47,499 nt of DNA from Colwellia sp. (GTDB lineage: Bacteria > Pseudomonadota > Gammaproteobacteria > Enterobacterales > Alteromonadaceae): contig JAPYOP010000029.1 in NCBI GenBank assembly GCA_029938115.1, positions 6,442 through 53,940 on the forward strand, in the 5' to 3' direction. Below the pieces are notes generated by a model that worked only from the letters and a program-made list of their open reading frames with translations, was not told the origin of the DNA and did no database searches. Shown piece by piece: positions 1 to 8,255 of the stretch (positions are counted from its first letter, which is position 1; the number at the start of each line of letters is the position of its first letter). Position numbers and translations under genes: made by a program.

Positions 1-14
1 CATTACTTTTGTGC

Positions 15-245
15 TTAGCCTTGTGACAAACGGTGCTTGTTTTTAATGTAAAGCTGTTCAACTTTTTCTCGCGCCCACGGCGTTTTACGCAAAAACTTTA
101 AACTAGATTTAATACTAGGATCTTTGGTAAAGCAGTTAATCTTAATTTCTTTACCTAAAGCTTCAAAACCAAAGTACGCTTCAAGCTCAGTTACAACGTC
201 TTTTAAGGTCACACTGTGTAATGGGTTATAGGGTTGGTTATCCAT
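15..245 (-). CDS. VF530 family (DUF2132) DNA-binding-like protein
   Basis: Small protein of 76 residues that I recognise as the VF530/DUF2132 family: the order NPLH, VTLK, a Y-F-G-F stretch, INCF..DPS, then [13 protein letters not shown] is the family signature. Members are short helical proteins of unknown cellular role; a double-helical DNA-binding-like fold has been suggested for the family. I chose the ATG at 245 because the protein then starts [10 protein letters not shown], as the family does. A longer reading from a TTG at 299 would run through the terminator of the upstream gene. No clear Shine-Dalgarno sequence precedes the ATG. It stands alone at the window edge. The family call is firm; the function is unknown. 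Confidence 0.85.
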   Translation of the reverse strand: MDNQPYNPLHSVTLKDVVTELEAYFGFEALGKEIKINCFTKDPSIKSSLKFLRKTPWAREKVEQLYIKNKHRLSQG

Positions 246-284
246 GGGATCAATGTAAGTGATAAAAATGGATGAACATTGTAT

Positions 285-330
285 CAAAAAAGGCACCAAT
301 CCTTCAAAACAAGTTTAAAAATAGGTGCCT
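285..330 (-). terminator. Rho-independent terminator of the Prx-Grx gene
   Basis: Reading the minus strand, AGGCACC (330-324) pairs with GGTGCCT (297-291) and is followed at once by six T residues (291-286). It lies 44 bases past the stop of the peroxiredoxin-glutaredoxin gene and just before the VF530 start codon, so it separates the two transcripts. The 26-base loop is long for a terminator. Confidence 0.7.
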
Positions 331-373
331 TAGAAAAGTTGTAAGCTAGAATTATAACAATGACTAGTAGATG

Positions 374-1132
374 CTAAGCAAAATGTTTGGTTAAATCATC
401 AGCACCGCCAATGTGTTTACCGTCAATAAAAACTTGTGGCACAGTATCAGCATTAGTAATAGCGCGCATAGCAGAAATACTGATTCCATCGCCTAGTGTT
501 AATTCTTCATATTGCAGACCCTGCTGAGCAAGTACCGCTTTTGCTTTAGCACAATGTGGGCAACCCGGTTTAATAAACATACTTATTTGCGTTGTTTGAG
601 CTGCTTCAGGGTTGATATAAGCCAACATTGTATCTGCATCAGATACTTCAAATGGGTCACCTGGTAAATCAGGTTCAATAAACATTTTTTGAATGACACC
701 GTCTTTAACTAGCATTGAATAACGCCAGCTACGCTTGCCAAAGCCAATATCATTTTTATTAACTAACAAGCCCATACCATCGGTAAAATCGCCATTACCA
801 TCAGGAATAAAACTTACATTTTCAGCATTTTGATCTGCAGCCCAAGCATTCATAACAAAAGTATCATTAACAGAAACACATAGTATTTCATCAACACCAT
901 TTTCAGAAAATTTGTTAGCCAATTCATTATATCGAGGCAAATGAGTTGATGAGCACGTAGGTGTAAATGCTCCTGGTAAAGAAAAAACTACCACGGTTTT
1001 TCCAGCAAAAATATCTTCCGTATCGCGTTTACTCCAATCATCGTTAACACGAATAGGGAATGTTACTGACGGAATACGTTGGCCTTCTTTGTTATCGAAT
1101 TTAGCTGCGGCATTTGAATTTTGAGTAGACAT
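374..1132 (-). CDS. Hybrid peroxiredoxin (Prx5)-glutaredoxin
   Basis: A 252-residue fusion of a Prx5-type peroxiredoxin with a glutaredoxin, as in the Haemophilus hybrid peroxidase. The peroxidatic Cys60 is in PGAFTPTC. The C-terminal glutaredoxin carries the CPHC redox motif at 191-194, the cis-proline segment TVPQVF and the glutathione-binding GGADD segment. The enzyme reduces hydrogen peroxide and alkyl hydroperoxides in the cytoplasm with electrons from glutathione passed through its own Grx domain. It is transcribed away from a secreted AhpC/TSA protein, with a 237-base gap between them. I could not identify an OxyR site in that gap with confidence. Confidence 0.93.
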   Translation of the reverse strand: MSTQNSNAAAKFDNKEGQRIPSVTFPIRVNDDWSKRDTEDIFAGKTVVVFSLPGAFTPTCSSTHLPRYNELANKFSENGVDEILCVSVNDTFVMNAWAADQNAENVSFIPDGNGDFTDGMGLLVNKNDIGFGKRSWRYSMLVKDGVIQKMFIEPDLPGDPFEVSDADTMLAYINPEAAQTTQISMFIKPGCPHCAKAKAVLAQQGLQYEELTLGDGISISAMRAITNADTVPQVFIDGKHIGGADDLTKHFA

Positions 1133-1369
1133 ATTATTTCCTTAATTTATTTTCACTGGGGCAAGTTTAGCGGTTCAAACTGTAATGTCGTTATTATTAA
1201 ATAAAACACAAAACAATTAAAATGATTTAAATCGATACTCTTAACCTAAAAAACAAATACAAGGTATGATGCCAATTTGATTAAATTTCTTCTTGAAATT
1301 ATTTTTCAATTATCTGGTCTTTTCCTGAGTATCTATCAAACAAACCAAGTTAATTTCAAGGAATACATA

Positions 1370-2032
1370 GTGCGCATTACAAAAACTACTCTGCTAGCAA
1401 GTTTATTTATTTTATTTGCAAGTTCATCAACATTAGCAAATAACAACAAACAGCCAATAAAAACTGTAGCTGAAACTGCAGAGCAAGTTAGCCCCTTAAT
1501 GAACGGACAACAAATTCCTGCAGCAGTTGAAGTAACAACAGTTACAGGTAAAAAACTTCCATTAGGGCAAGTTTTGAATAATAAAAAAACTATTTTATTT
1601 TTTTATCGTGGCGGTTGGTGTCCATTTTGTAATACGCAAATGGGTCAATTAAAACAAATTGAGGGTCAATTAAACAAATTAGGCTTTCAATTAATTGGCA
1701 TTTCTACCGACAATAAACAAGATTTACAAAAAAGTATTGGTAAACATCAACTAGACTATCAGTTGCTGGCAGATTTTAATTCCGTCACTAGCCAGGCTTT
1801 TGGTTTAGCTTATTACTCAAGTCAAAAAGTAACGGATAGATATCTTGCTGCAATGAATTTAAAAAATCCATTACAGAAAAATGAGGCGGGTGACATGAGA
1901 TTAGTGTTACCTGTGCCAGCCATTTACGTTATTGATAGCAAAGGGTTAATACAGTTTAATTATGTAAACCCTAATTATAAAGTACGTTTGCACGAAGAGT
2001 TATTACTTAAGGCAGCAGAGTTAGTGAAATAA
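1370..2032 (+). CDS. Secreted AhpC/TSA-family thioredoxin-fold protein
   Basis: A peroxiredoxin-like AhpC/TSA protein. The motif FFYRGGWCPFCNTQM holds CxxC in place of the single peroxidatic cysteine context, followed by a GISTDN strand and a long C-terminal part. I place the start at the GTG at 1370: AAGGAA lies six bases upstream, and the resulting 220-residue protein begins with a Sec signal peptide (VRITKTTLLAS, cleaved near STLA-NN). An upstream TTG at 1277 would bury this signal. The protein therefore acts outside the cytoplasm, probably as a periplasmic thiol peroxidase or disulfide protein. It diverges from the Prx-Grx gene, which suggests a shared oxidative-stress theme. The exact reaction is not established. 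Confidence 0.82.
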   Translation: MRITKTTLLASLFILFASSSTLANNNKQPIKTVAETAEQVSPLMNGQQIPAAVEVTTVTGKKLPLGQVLNNKKTILFFYRGGWCPFCNTQMGQLKQIEGQLNKLGFQLIGISTDNKQDLQKSIGKHQLDYQLLADFNSVTSQAFGLAYYSSQKVTDRYLAAMNLKNPLQKNEAGDMRLVLPVPAIYVIDSKGLIQFNYVNPNYKVRLHEELLLKAAELVK

Positions 2033-2080
2033 CTGAATAGCTAAAATATTTGCTTAACACTAGCTCAACATGATAAATTA

Positions 2081-2110
2081 ACACAAAGGTTGTATATACA
2101 ACCTTTGTGT
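2081..2110. repeat. Perfect 30-bp palindrome downstream of AhpC/TSA gene
   Basis: The 30 bases starting ACACAAAGGTTGTAT are exactly self-complementary, with no spacer. The palindrome begins 48 bases past the AhpC/TSA stop and ends 48 bases before hutG. No T-tract follows it on either strand, so it is not a standard intrinsic terminator. It may act as a cruciform, an RNA 3'-end stabiliser, or a protein-binding site. Confidence 0.7.
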
Positions 2111-2158
2111 AGACTAAGTATTTAATGCTTTGTTTATTAGTTTAACTAAAAAGAGCTA

Positions 2159-2947
2159 ATGATGAATTCAACTTATTCCTTATCAACAGGTAATATAGGT
2201 ATGCTTATCAGCATGCCTCATAATGGTCAGCAGATCCCTAAAAGTATTGCTGACACCATGACAGATAATGCCCAAAATATTGCCGATACAGATTGGTATA
2301 TGGATAAGCTATATGACTTTGCTAGTGCCATGGGAATTTATACGCTTAATCCAACATACAGTCGTTATGTCATTGATTTAAACAGAAACCCGAGTGGTGA
2401 GGCATTGTATTCGGGTGCGGATAATACTGAATTATGCCCAACAACTGCATTTGATTCATCACCACTTTATCTTAAAAACCAGCAACCCTCATCAGCTGAA
2501 ATAACCAATAGAGTTGAACATTATTGGCAGCCCTACCATCAAGCCCTAGCGGATATCCTAAAACAATTGAAACGGCAATATGGCAAAGTAGTTTTGCTTG
2601 ATGCTCATTCAATTTTGTCACAAGTACCGCGCTTTTTTGAAGGTAAACTTCCTGACTTCAATTTTGGTACTGCCGATGGAGTAACTTGTGATAAACAGCT
2701 TCTAAAAAACATACAAAAACTTGAACTTTCTCCCTATACAAGTATATGTAATGGTCGCTTCAAAGGTGGATACATCACCCGTGCTTACGGTGATCCATTA
2801 AACAACATACATGCTATACAACTTGAGTTATCGCAGGCTACTTATATGGATGAACCAAGTAACAATTATAATGAAGAAAATGCTGAAAGCGTTAAGAAAC
2901 AACTTAAAAACTTTGTGCAGTGTTTAGTTGATTTTGCCAAGCACTAA
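2159..2947 (+). CDS. hutG: N-formylglutamate deformylase
   Basis: 262 residues of the N-formylglutamate amidohydrolase family. It shows the family landmarks SMPHNGQQIP near the N-terminus, DTDWYMDKLYDF, SRYVIDLNRNPSG, and LLDAHSI in the middle, which carry the metal ligands and the substrate arginine. The enzyme hydrolyses N-formyl-L-glutamate to glutamate and formate, the last step of the five-step histidine degradation route. The next gene encodes the preceding step (HutF), so the two form a matched pair. Two ATG codons are adjacent at 2159 and 2162. The other hut genes are not in the window. Confidence 0.93.
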   Translation: MMNSTYSLSTGNIGMLISMPHNGQQIPKSIADTMTDNAQNIADTDWYMDKLYDFASAMGIYTLNPTYSRYVIDLNRNPSGEALYSGADNTELCPTTAFDSSPLYLKNQQPSSAEITNRVEHYWQPYHQALADILKQLKRQYGKVVLLDAHSILSQVPRFFEGKLPDFNFGTADGVTCDKQLLKNIQKLELSPYTSICNGRFKGGYITRAYGDPLNNIHAIQLELSQATYMDEPSNNYNEENAESVKKQLKNFVQCLVDFAKH

Positions 2948-2988
2948 GTAATACCAATTTTATAAAAGCGTAAATGAGAGTTGAAATA

Positions 2989-4371
2989 ATGAAGTATTAT
3001 GCAGAAAACATTTTATTAAGCCACGGTTGGTCTACAGATAAAACACTTACAATTGAAAATGGCATTATTACAGCTATTACGTCAGGACAAGCAAGTGAGG
3101 CCACTTTACTTTTGGGTGCTGTAATCCCCGGTATGGTCAATTGCCATTCTCATGCTTTTCAACGAGCTTTTGCTGGTTTTAGTGAACAAGGTAGCGAAGG
3201 ACAAGACAGCTTTTGGACTTGGCGCAAAGTAATGTATAAATTTTTAGCACAATTAAGTCAAGATGATGCACAAGTTATTGCGCAGCAACTTTATATTGAA
3301 ATGCTGAAAATGGGCTATACCCGGGTAGCTGAATTTCACTATCTGCACCATGATATTAACGGCGATACATACTCAAGTAATGTTATTAATGGCGAGCTTG
3401 CGACAATGGCTCAGGCTATTTTTAAGGCGGCCCAAAACTCTGGTATAGGCTTAACCATGCTACCGGTATTATACCAATATGCTGGCTTTGGTAAACAAGC
3501 GCCAAACGAAGGGCAAAAACGCTTTATTAATACCACCAGTCAGTTTAATCAATTAGTCAGTGACTGTTTTGCTTTAACTAAGCAATATCCTAATACTAAT
3601 ATTGGTATCGCGCCGCATTCACTGCGCGCAGTTGATAAAGAAGCGATAAAAAAAGCTGTTGAGCATGTTCGCTCATTAGACGATAAAGCCCCTATTCATA
3701 TACATATTGCAGAGCAGCAACAAGAAGTAAGCGATTGCCTACAACATTATTCAAAACGCCCTGTGCAATGGTTATTAGAAAATCTTGAATTAGATAAACA
3801 CTGGTGTTTAATCCACGCCACGCATATTAATGAGCAAGAACAACAAGGCATAGTTACCAGTAAAGCAATTGCTGGCATTTGTCCGACGACAGAAGCTAAT
3901 TTAGGTGATGGAATTTTTCCAACAACCGATTTTTTAGCATTAAAGGGGACTTTTGCTATTGGCTCTGACAGCCATATATCTGTCAACCCAATTGAAGAGT
4001 TGCGATTGCTTGAGTACGCACAACGATTAACTAAACAGCAAAGGGCAATACTTGCTTCGTCTGAAACCGCCTCTGTAGGTCAAAATTTATGGCAAAAAGC
4101 AGCCATGGGTGGTGCACAAAGTACTAGTTCAAACACAGGGACGTTAGCGATAGGAAAACAAGCTGACTTACTTGTGCTTGATGAAGAACAAACACGACTT
4201 TTTGCCCATAAAAATCAGTACTTACTAGACAGTGTGATTTTTGCCAGTCAAAAAAACATCATTAAAGATGTTATGGTCAATGGCAATTGGGTAGTGCAAA
4301 ACGGTTCGCATGCACAAGAACAAAGTAGCGCTAATAATTTTGCACAATTATTGAAAAAATTATCAGCCTAA
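2989..4371 (+). CDS. hutF: Formimidoylglutamate deiminase
   Basis: An amidohydrolase-superfamily enzyme of about 460 residues that converts N-formimidoyl-L-glutamate to N-formylglutamate and ammonia, feeding HutG. Visible metal and substrate motifs are NCHSHAFQRAF (HxH), IHIHIAEQ, HATHINEQE and the late GSDSHISVNP aspartate. I prefer the ATG at 2989, because TGAGAG lies eight bases ahead and the protein then starts MKYYAENILL like its homologues. An ATG at 2974 adds five residues and lacks such a site. It follows hutG by 41 bases, probably in one transcript. HutF in place of a one-step HutG-type formimidase marks the Pseudomonas-style pathway. Confidence 0.93.
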   Translation: MKYYAENILLSHGWSTDKTLTIENGIITAITSGQASEATLLLGAVIPGMVNCHSHAFQRAFAGFSEQGSEGQDSFWTWRKVMYKFLAQLSQDDAQVIAQQLYIEMLKMGYTRVAEFHYLHHDINGDTYSSNVINGELATMAQAIFKAAQNSGIGLTMLPVLYQYAGFGKQAPNEGQKRFINTTSQFNQLVSDCFALTKQYPNTNIGIAPHSLRAVDKEAIKKAVEHVRSLDDKAPIHIHIAEQQQEVSDCLQHYSKRPVQWLLENLELDKHWCLIHATHINEQEQQGIVTSKAIAGICPTTEANLGDGIFPTTDFLALKGTFAIGSDSHISVNPIEELRLLEYAQRLTKQQRAILASSETASVGQNLWQKAAMGGAQSTSSNTGTLAIGKQADLLVLDEEQTRLFAHKNQYLLDSVIFASQKNIIKDVMVNGNWVVQNGSHAQEQSSANNFAQLLKKLSA

Positions 4372-4389
4372 TATTTAAAATACAGTGCT

Positions 4390-4746
4390 TTAAAGCATAT
4401 TTACATATTGTTCAATAGTTGCACATATTTTGGTTTGATTATTAGGATGAAAAACAATACTACGTTTTTTATCTTTACAGTAATCCTGATAAAAGCTCTT
4501 TACATTACTTCTAGATGAAGTTATTTCTTTTAAAGCGTTCACTTCATCAGAAGAAAAATTATTTAGTTCTGATTTCAAATCGATAAATATTTTATCTGCT
4601 TTTAGGCGCACATTAGTATCACTAAATTCTGAAAATCCTTCTAATAAAGACGCCTTAGTCTCATTGTAGAGTTTAGTTACTTCTGGCTGAGGATAAAAGT
4701 GTAAAAAAACTGCTGCGGCCACGATTAAGATCAATAAATTTTTCAT
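4390..4746 (-). CDS. Hypothetical small exported or membrane-anchored protein
   Basis: 118 residues with an N-terminal hydrophobic segment (MKNLLILIVAAAVFLHFYP) that is either an uncleaved signal anchor or a signal peptide. The rest is charged and mostly helical, with two cysteines near the C-terminus (DYCKDK and TKICAT) that could form a disulfide outside the cytoplasm. I do not recognise the family. It is convergent with hutF, with only 18 bases between stops, and divergent from ccoG. Gene-like composition and the clear hydrophobic start support it as real. Confidence 0.6.
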   Translation of the reverse strand: MKNLLILIVAAAVFLHFYPQPEVTKLYNETKASLLEGFSEFSDTNVRLKADKIFIDLKSELNNFSSDEVNALKEITSSRSNVKSFYQDYCKDKKRSIVFHPNNQTKICATIEQYVNML

Positions 4747-4790
4747 AATGTCTCGTATATTGGTTCTAGTATATTAGTATGCTCTAATCT

Positions 4791-4818
4791 ATGCTATTCT
4801 CAATGGTGACAATAGCAT
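4791..4818. promoter_or_regulatory. Inverted repeat in the ccoG upstream region
   Basis: ATGCTATT (4791-4798) and AATAGCAT (4811-4818) are exact inverted copies separated by 12 bases, between the divergent small-protein gene and ccoG. The spacing would suit a dimeric regulator, but the sequence does not match FNR or another site I know. The site is tentative. Confidence 0.3.
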
Positions 4819-4865
4819 AAACCACTTTTTTATACTAATAGACCTTCTAGCTTTAAGGATTTATC

Positions 4866-6305
4866 GTGAGCAACGACGAAAAGCCATTATCATCAAGCAC
4901 AGCTAAAATTCCCGTAAAAACTGTAAAAATTCATCCGGCCAAAAATGGTAAAGAACGCTATAAGCCAGGTGACCAAATATATGTTCGTAAAAATTCTGGC
5001 TTTTTCCAAAGACTAAGACAGCGCATGAACTTAGTCTATTTTGCCTTTTTCGCACTTTTACCTTGGTTACAATATAACGGCCATCAAGCAATTTTATTTG
5101 ATATCAGCGAGCAACGCTTCACCTTGTGGAGCCTCACTTTGTGGCCACAAGATTTAACCTTATTAGCTTGGTTCTTTATTTTTGGTGCTTTCCTACTGTT
5201 TTTTGTCACCACTTTTTTAGGTCGTGTTTGGTGTGGCTATATGTGCCCTCAAACAGTGTGGACATTTATTTTTATATGGTTTGAAGAAAAAATTGAAGGC
5301 ACCGCGAACCAACGCCGAAAGCTTGATCAGCAAAAAATGAGCGGCAAGAAGTTGTGGAAAAAAATACTCAAACATGCCAGTTGGTTATTCTTTTCATTAT
5401 TCACAGCCATGACTTTTTCCGGATATTTCTCACCTATGAGTGAGCTTTTCATAAATATTGTCACCCTAGATACCACAGTTACTATGGCGACAATTTTGGC
5501 CTTTTTCACTTTTGCCACTTATGGCAATGCAGGCTGGATGCGTGAAACAGTATGTTTGCATATGTGCCCTTACGCACGCTTTCAATCAGCCATGTTTGAT
5601 AAAGATACCTTAACCGTTGCCTATGATAATAATAGAGGTGAAAACCGTGGCGCTCGCGCCAGAAAGCAAGCCCCTAAAGAATTAGGGCTAGGCGATTGTA
5701 TTGATTGTAATTTATGCGTTGAAGTTTGCCCTACAGGCATTGATATTCGTAACGGTTTACAATATGAATGTATAAACTGTGGCTCTTGTGTCGATGCCTG
5801 CTCAACTGTAATGACCAAAATGAAGTACAATCAAGGTTTAATTCGTTATACCACCGAGCATGATCTAGAAGGTAAAAAAGTTCACTTTGTTCGCTCTAAA
5901 CTTATTGGTTATGCTGTGGTGTTAGTGATTATGAGTACTTTGTTAATATTAGAAATTGTAAATCGAATACCATTATCACTTGATATTATTCGTGACAGAA
6001 CAGAGTTAGCTAAAGAAAACTTCAATGGCGAAATAGAAAATGTATTTACCTTGAAAATTTTAAATATGTCGCAAACAGACAATGTGTATAAGCTTTCTGT
6101 AAAGGGTATTGAAAATACTAAATGGCATGGTAAACAAAAAATATTTGTTAAGGCGGCTACGGTACACACTTTACCAATCAGTATTTCTGTCGATCCTTAT
6201 GAATTAAAGAGTTACATGACTAATATCACTTTTGCTGTTGAGCAAGTTTCACCACAGGACGATGTTATCATTGAACATGAAAGCCGTTTTTTCAATAAAC
6301 GATAA
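4866..6305 (+). CDS. ccoG: Cytochrome c oxidase accessory protein CcoG (FixG/RdxA)
   Basis: 479 residues; a membrane ferredoxin-like protein needed for maturation of cbb3-type cytochrome oxidase, where it is linked to copper reduction. In order: a cytoplasmic N-terminus, transmembrane helices with cysteine motifs VWCGYMCPQ and CLHMCPYARFQ, then two [4Fe-4S] ferredoxin motifs (CIDCNLCVEVCP and CINCGSCVDAC), another transmembrane segment, and a periplasmic Ig-like C-terminal domain typical of FixG. The GTG start at 4866 is supported by AAGGA at 4855-4859. The oxidase genes it serves are not in the window. It precedes srkA by 30 bases and may be co-transcribed with it. Confidence 0.95.
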   Translation: MSNDEKPLSSSTAKIPVKTVKIHPAKNGKERYKPGDQIYVRKNSGFFQRLRQRMNLVYFAFFALLPWLQYNGHQAILFDISEQRFTLWSLTLWPQDLTLLAWFFIFGAFLLFFVTTFLGRVWCGYMCPQTVWTFIFIWFEEKIEGTANQRRKLDQQKMSGKKLWKKILKHASWLFFSLFTAMTFSGYFSPMSELFINIVTLDTTVTMATILAFFTFATYGNAGWMRETVCLHMCPYARFQSAMFDKDTLTVAYDNNRGENRGARARKQAPKELGLGDCIDCNLCVEVCPTGIDIRNGLQYECINCGSCVDACSTVMTKMKYNQGLIRYTTEHDLEGKKVHFVRSKLIGYAVVLVIMSTLLILEIVNRIPLSLDIIRDRTELAKENFNGEIENVFTLKILNMSQTDNVYKLSVKGIENTKWHGKQKIFVKAATVHTLPISISVDPYELKSYMTNITFAVEQVSPQDDVIIEHESRFFNKR

Positions 6306-6335
6306 TGTTATAACAAGTAAAATAAATGAGCACCA

Positions 6336-7322
6336 ATGGCACAATTTGACTTCAAATCACTTTCTCCTGATACCATCATTGATGGTTTAGAAAGTGCAGG
6401 GTTTAACGTAGATAGCGGTTTACTGGCACTTAATAGCTATGAAAATCGCGTTTATCAATTTCATGATGAAAATTTAACTAAATACGTCACTAAATTTTAT
6501 CGACCGCAGCGATGGAAATTGGCTCAAATTCAAGAGGAGCATGATTTTTCTTTTGAACTTGATGAGCATGAATTGCCCATAGTGGCGCCATTAAAAATAA
6601 ATGGTACAAGCTTATTTGAGCATCAAGGCTACCACTTTGCTGTATTTCCTTGTCGAGGAGGACGTATATTTGAAGTAGATAACTTAAATCAACTTGAATG
6701 GATGGGTCGCTTTGTCGGTCGCATTCATGCAGTTGCAGCACAAGAGCCTTTTGTACACAGACCAAGCTTTAATGTTGACGAAATGCTCTATCAAACAAGT
6801 GAAACTATTGAACAAAGCAACTTTGTGCCAAATGTTTTGCATAAGCCTTTTTTTACTATTTTAGAACAAGTAGTAGAGGTTGCTGCCAAGCAATATCAAG
6901 CCAGCGATAAAATTGAGCAAATACGCTTACATGGCGATTGTCATGCCGGTAATATATTATGGCGTGATGAAGGACCACACTTTGTTGATTTAGATGATTG
7001 TCGTACCGGCCCTGCCATTCAAGACTTATGGATGATGCTTTCAGGTGACCGACAACAACAATTGTTACAAATTGACACGCTATTAACTGGCTATGAAGAG
7101 TTCTTTTCATTTGAATCTTCACAGCTTGTTTTGATAGAATCATTACGAACTATGCGTGTAGTGAATTATATGGCATGGTTGTGTATGCGCTGGCAAGATC
7201 CTGCATTTCCGCGAAACTTTCCTTGGTTTAATACCGAAAAGTACTGGGAGCAGCAAATACTCATGCTTAAAGAGCAAATGTCAGCTCTGCAACAACCACC
7301 GTTAAGTTTATTGCCTATGTGA
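6336..7322 (+). CDS. srkA: Stress response serine/threonine kinase SrkA (YihE/RdoA)
   Basis: 328 residues, the normal length for SrkA, an aminoglycoside-phosphotransferase-fold protein kinase that protects cells under stress. The N-lobe contains ENRVYQF and the conserved KFYRP segment. The catalytic loop is LHGDCHAGNILW (HxDxxxxN), and the metal-binding segment is FVDLDDCRTGP. The gene lies 83 bases before dsbA, the same order as yihE-dsbA in Escherichia coli, where dsbA is read partly through from yihE. A small hairpin lies between them. Confidence 0.94.
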   Translation: MAQFDFKSLSPDTIIDGLESAGFNVDSGLLALNSYENRVYQFHDENLTKYVTKFYRPQRWKLAQIQEEHDFSFELDEHELPIVAPLKINGTSLFEHQGYHFAVFPCRGGRIFEVDNLNQLEWMGRFVGRIHAVAAQEPFVHRPSFNVDEMLYQTSETIEQSNFVPNVLHKPFFTILEQVVEVAAKQYQASDKIEQIRLHGDCHAGNILWRDEGPHFVDLDDCRTGPAIQDLWMMLSGDRQQQLLQIDTLLTGYEEFFSFESSQLVLIESLRTMRVVNYMAWLCMRWQDPAFPRNFPWFNTEKYWEQQILMLKEQMSALQQPPLSLLPM

Positions 7323-7344
7323 TACCTTATCGTAATGAACGCCA

Positions 7345-7366
7345 ACCTACAGATTGTTTTGTAGGT
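7345..7366 (+). other. Hairpin between srkA and dsbA
   Basis: ACCTACA (7345-7351) pairs with TGTAGGT (7360-7366) across an eight-base loop. The run after it is not T-rich, so it is a weak attenuator or an RNA processing/stability structure at most, not a clear terminator. It is consistent with srkA-dsbA read-through. Confidence 0.4.
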
Positions 7367-7405
7367 AACACATTGAAACTAAATTTAATAAATTAGGAAA
7401 TAAGA

Positions 7406-8053
7406 ATGAAAAAAATCCAGCAGTTATTTATGGTGTTATTAATGCCCCTTTTAGCTTTTTCAATATCCGCTTGTGCTGAAAAGTACACTGAGGGTAAGCA
7501 ATACACCAAAGTAAGTGAAACAACATCAAGAAATGCTGAAGTTCGTGAATATTTTTCTTTTTATTGCCCTCATTGTTTTCGCTTTGAACCTTTTATGGAA
7601 ACGGTTAAAAAGAATTTACCTAATGACGTAAAATTCGAACGCAACCATGTTGATTTTCTACGTGCCGCCTCACCAAAAATTCAAGCTATGCTAAGTAAAT
7701 CGGTTGTTGTCGCAGAGCAACTTGGTATGGATAAAAAATTGATCAACTCAGTTTTTAAGTATATACACGTACAGCGTGCTGTTATTACTTCTGAAAGAGA
7801 TATTCGAAATATCTTTGTTTTAAACGGCGCTGACGGCGATAAGTTTGATAAATTAATGAAAAGTTTCAGTGTTAATTCTCAAGCGAAATCAATGAAAAAA
7901 CATCAAGATACTATGTCTAAAAGTGGCGCTTTAAAAAGTGTTCCTACGCTAATTATCAATGGTAAATATCGCATTAACGTAAAAGAGTTAGATAAAGATA
8001 ACTTTGAGCAAGATTACCAAAACTTAATTAATTACTTGCTAGCCCTTAAATAA
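7406..8053 (+). CDS. dsbA: Thiol:disulfide interchange protein DsbA
   Basis: 215 residues with a Sec signal peptide, a thioredoxin fold with helical insert, the DsbA active site CPHC at 54-57 (FYCPHCFRFEP) and the cis-proline loop SVPTLI. It introduces disulfide bonds into proteins in the periplasm and is reoxidised by DsbB. The signal region ends FSISACAEKY, so Cys23 sits in a sequence that fits a lipobox (I-S-A-C). The protein could thus be lipid-anchored, or signal peptidase I may cleave after ACA. The order srkA-dsbA matches other gammaproteobacteria. Confidence 0.95.
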   Translation: MKKIQQLFMVLLMPLLAFSISACAEKYTEGKQYTKVSETTSRNAEVREYFSFYCPHCFRFEPFMETVKKNLPNDVKFERNHVDFLRAASPKIQAMLSKSVVVAEQLGMDKKLINSVFKYIHVQRAVITSERDIRNIFVLNGADGDKFDKLMKSFSVNSQAKSMKKHQDTMSKSGALKSVPTLIINGKYRINVKELDKDNFEQDYQNLINYLLALK

Positions 8054-8070
8054 TTAAATGTATTTAAGGC

Positions 8071-8206
8071 ATATACTCATGAATTACTCAGTAGTCCTGA
8101 AATAGACATTTTGAAGTATCATGAGTATATATTTTAGTCACGGGCAGAAAGAGACAAATTGCGAAACAGTATACTTTTAGCTATTTGTATTCAAGCGCGT
8201 GACTAA
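8071..8206. repeat. Two consecutive inverted-repeat structures downstream of dsbA
   Basis: ATATACTCATGA (8071-8082) is exactly inverted at 8119-8130 with a 36-base interior, and TTAGTCACG (8134-8142) is exactly inverted at 8198-8206 with a 55-base interior. Together they fill most of the 200-base gap between dsbA and the convergent SHOCT-protein gene. The layout resembles a small non-coding interspersed palindromic repeat rather than a simple terminator. I cannot test copy number here. Confidence 0.5.
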
Positions 8207-8231
8207 TAACGATTCCTTTTCAAAAATGGTT

Positions 8232-8255
8232 ATACCAAGTTGATTAAGTTGGTAT
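8232..8255. terminator. Inverted repeat between convergent genes (possible terminator)
   Basis: ATACCAA (8232-8238) pairs with TTGGTAT (8249-8255) at the end of the minus-strand SHOCT gene, overlapping its stop codon. There is no strong T-tract on the minus side. The TACCAA...TTGGTA palindrome has the look of a common intergenic repeat in these marine genera, which is inference. Confidence 0.35.

Noticed and set aside
246-299. N-terminal extension of the VF530 gene from a TTG
   Set aside because: It overlaps the T-tract and stem of the upstream gene's terminator, and homologues start at the inner ATG.
1277-1369. N-terminal extension of the AhpC/TSA protein from a TTG
   Set aside because: It would put a second hydrophobic segment ahead of a proper signal peptide, while the GTG at 1370 has a good ribosome binding site.
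1133-1369. OxyR-type operator in the gap between Prx-Grx and AhpC/TSA
   Set aside because: ATAG/CTAT spacing could not be matched well enough to claim.
3747-3986. Minus-strand 79-codon frame within hutF
   Set aside because: Antisense to the catalytic part of hutF; no supporting signals.
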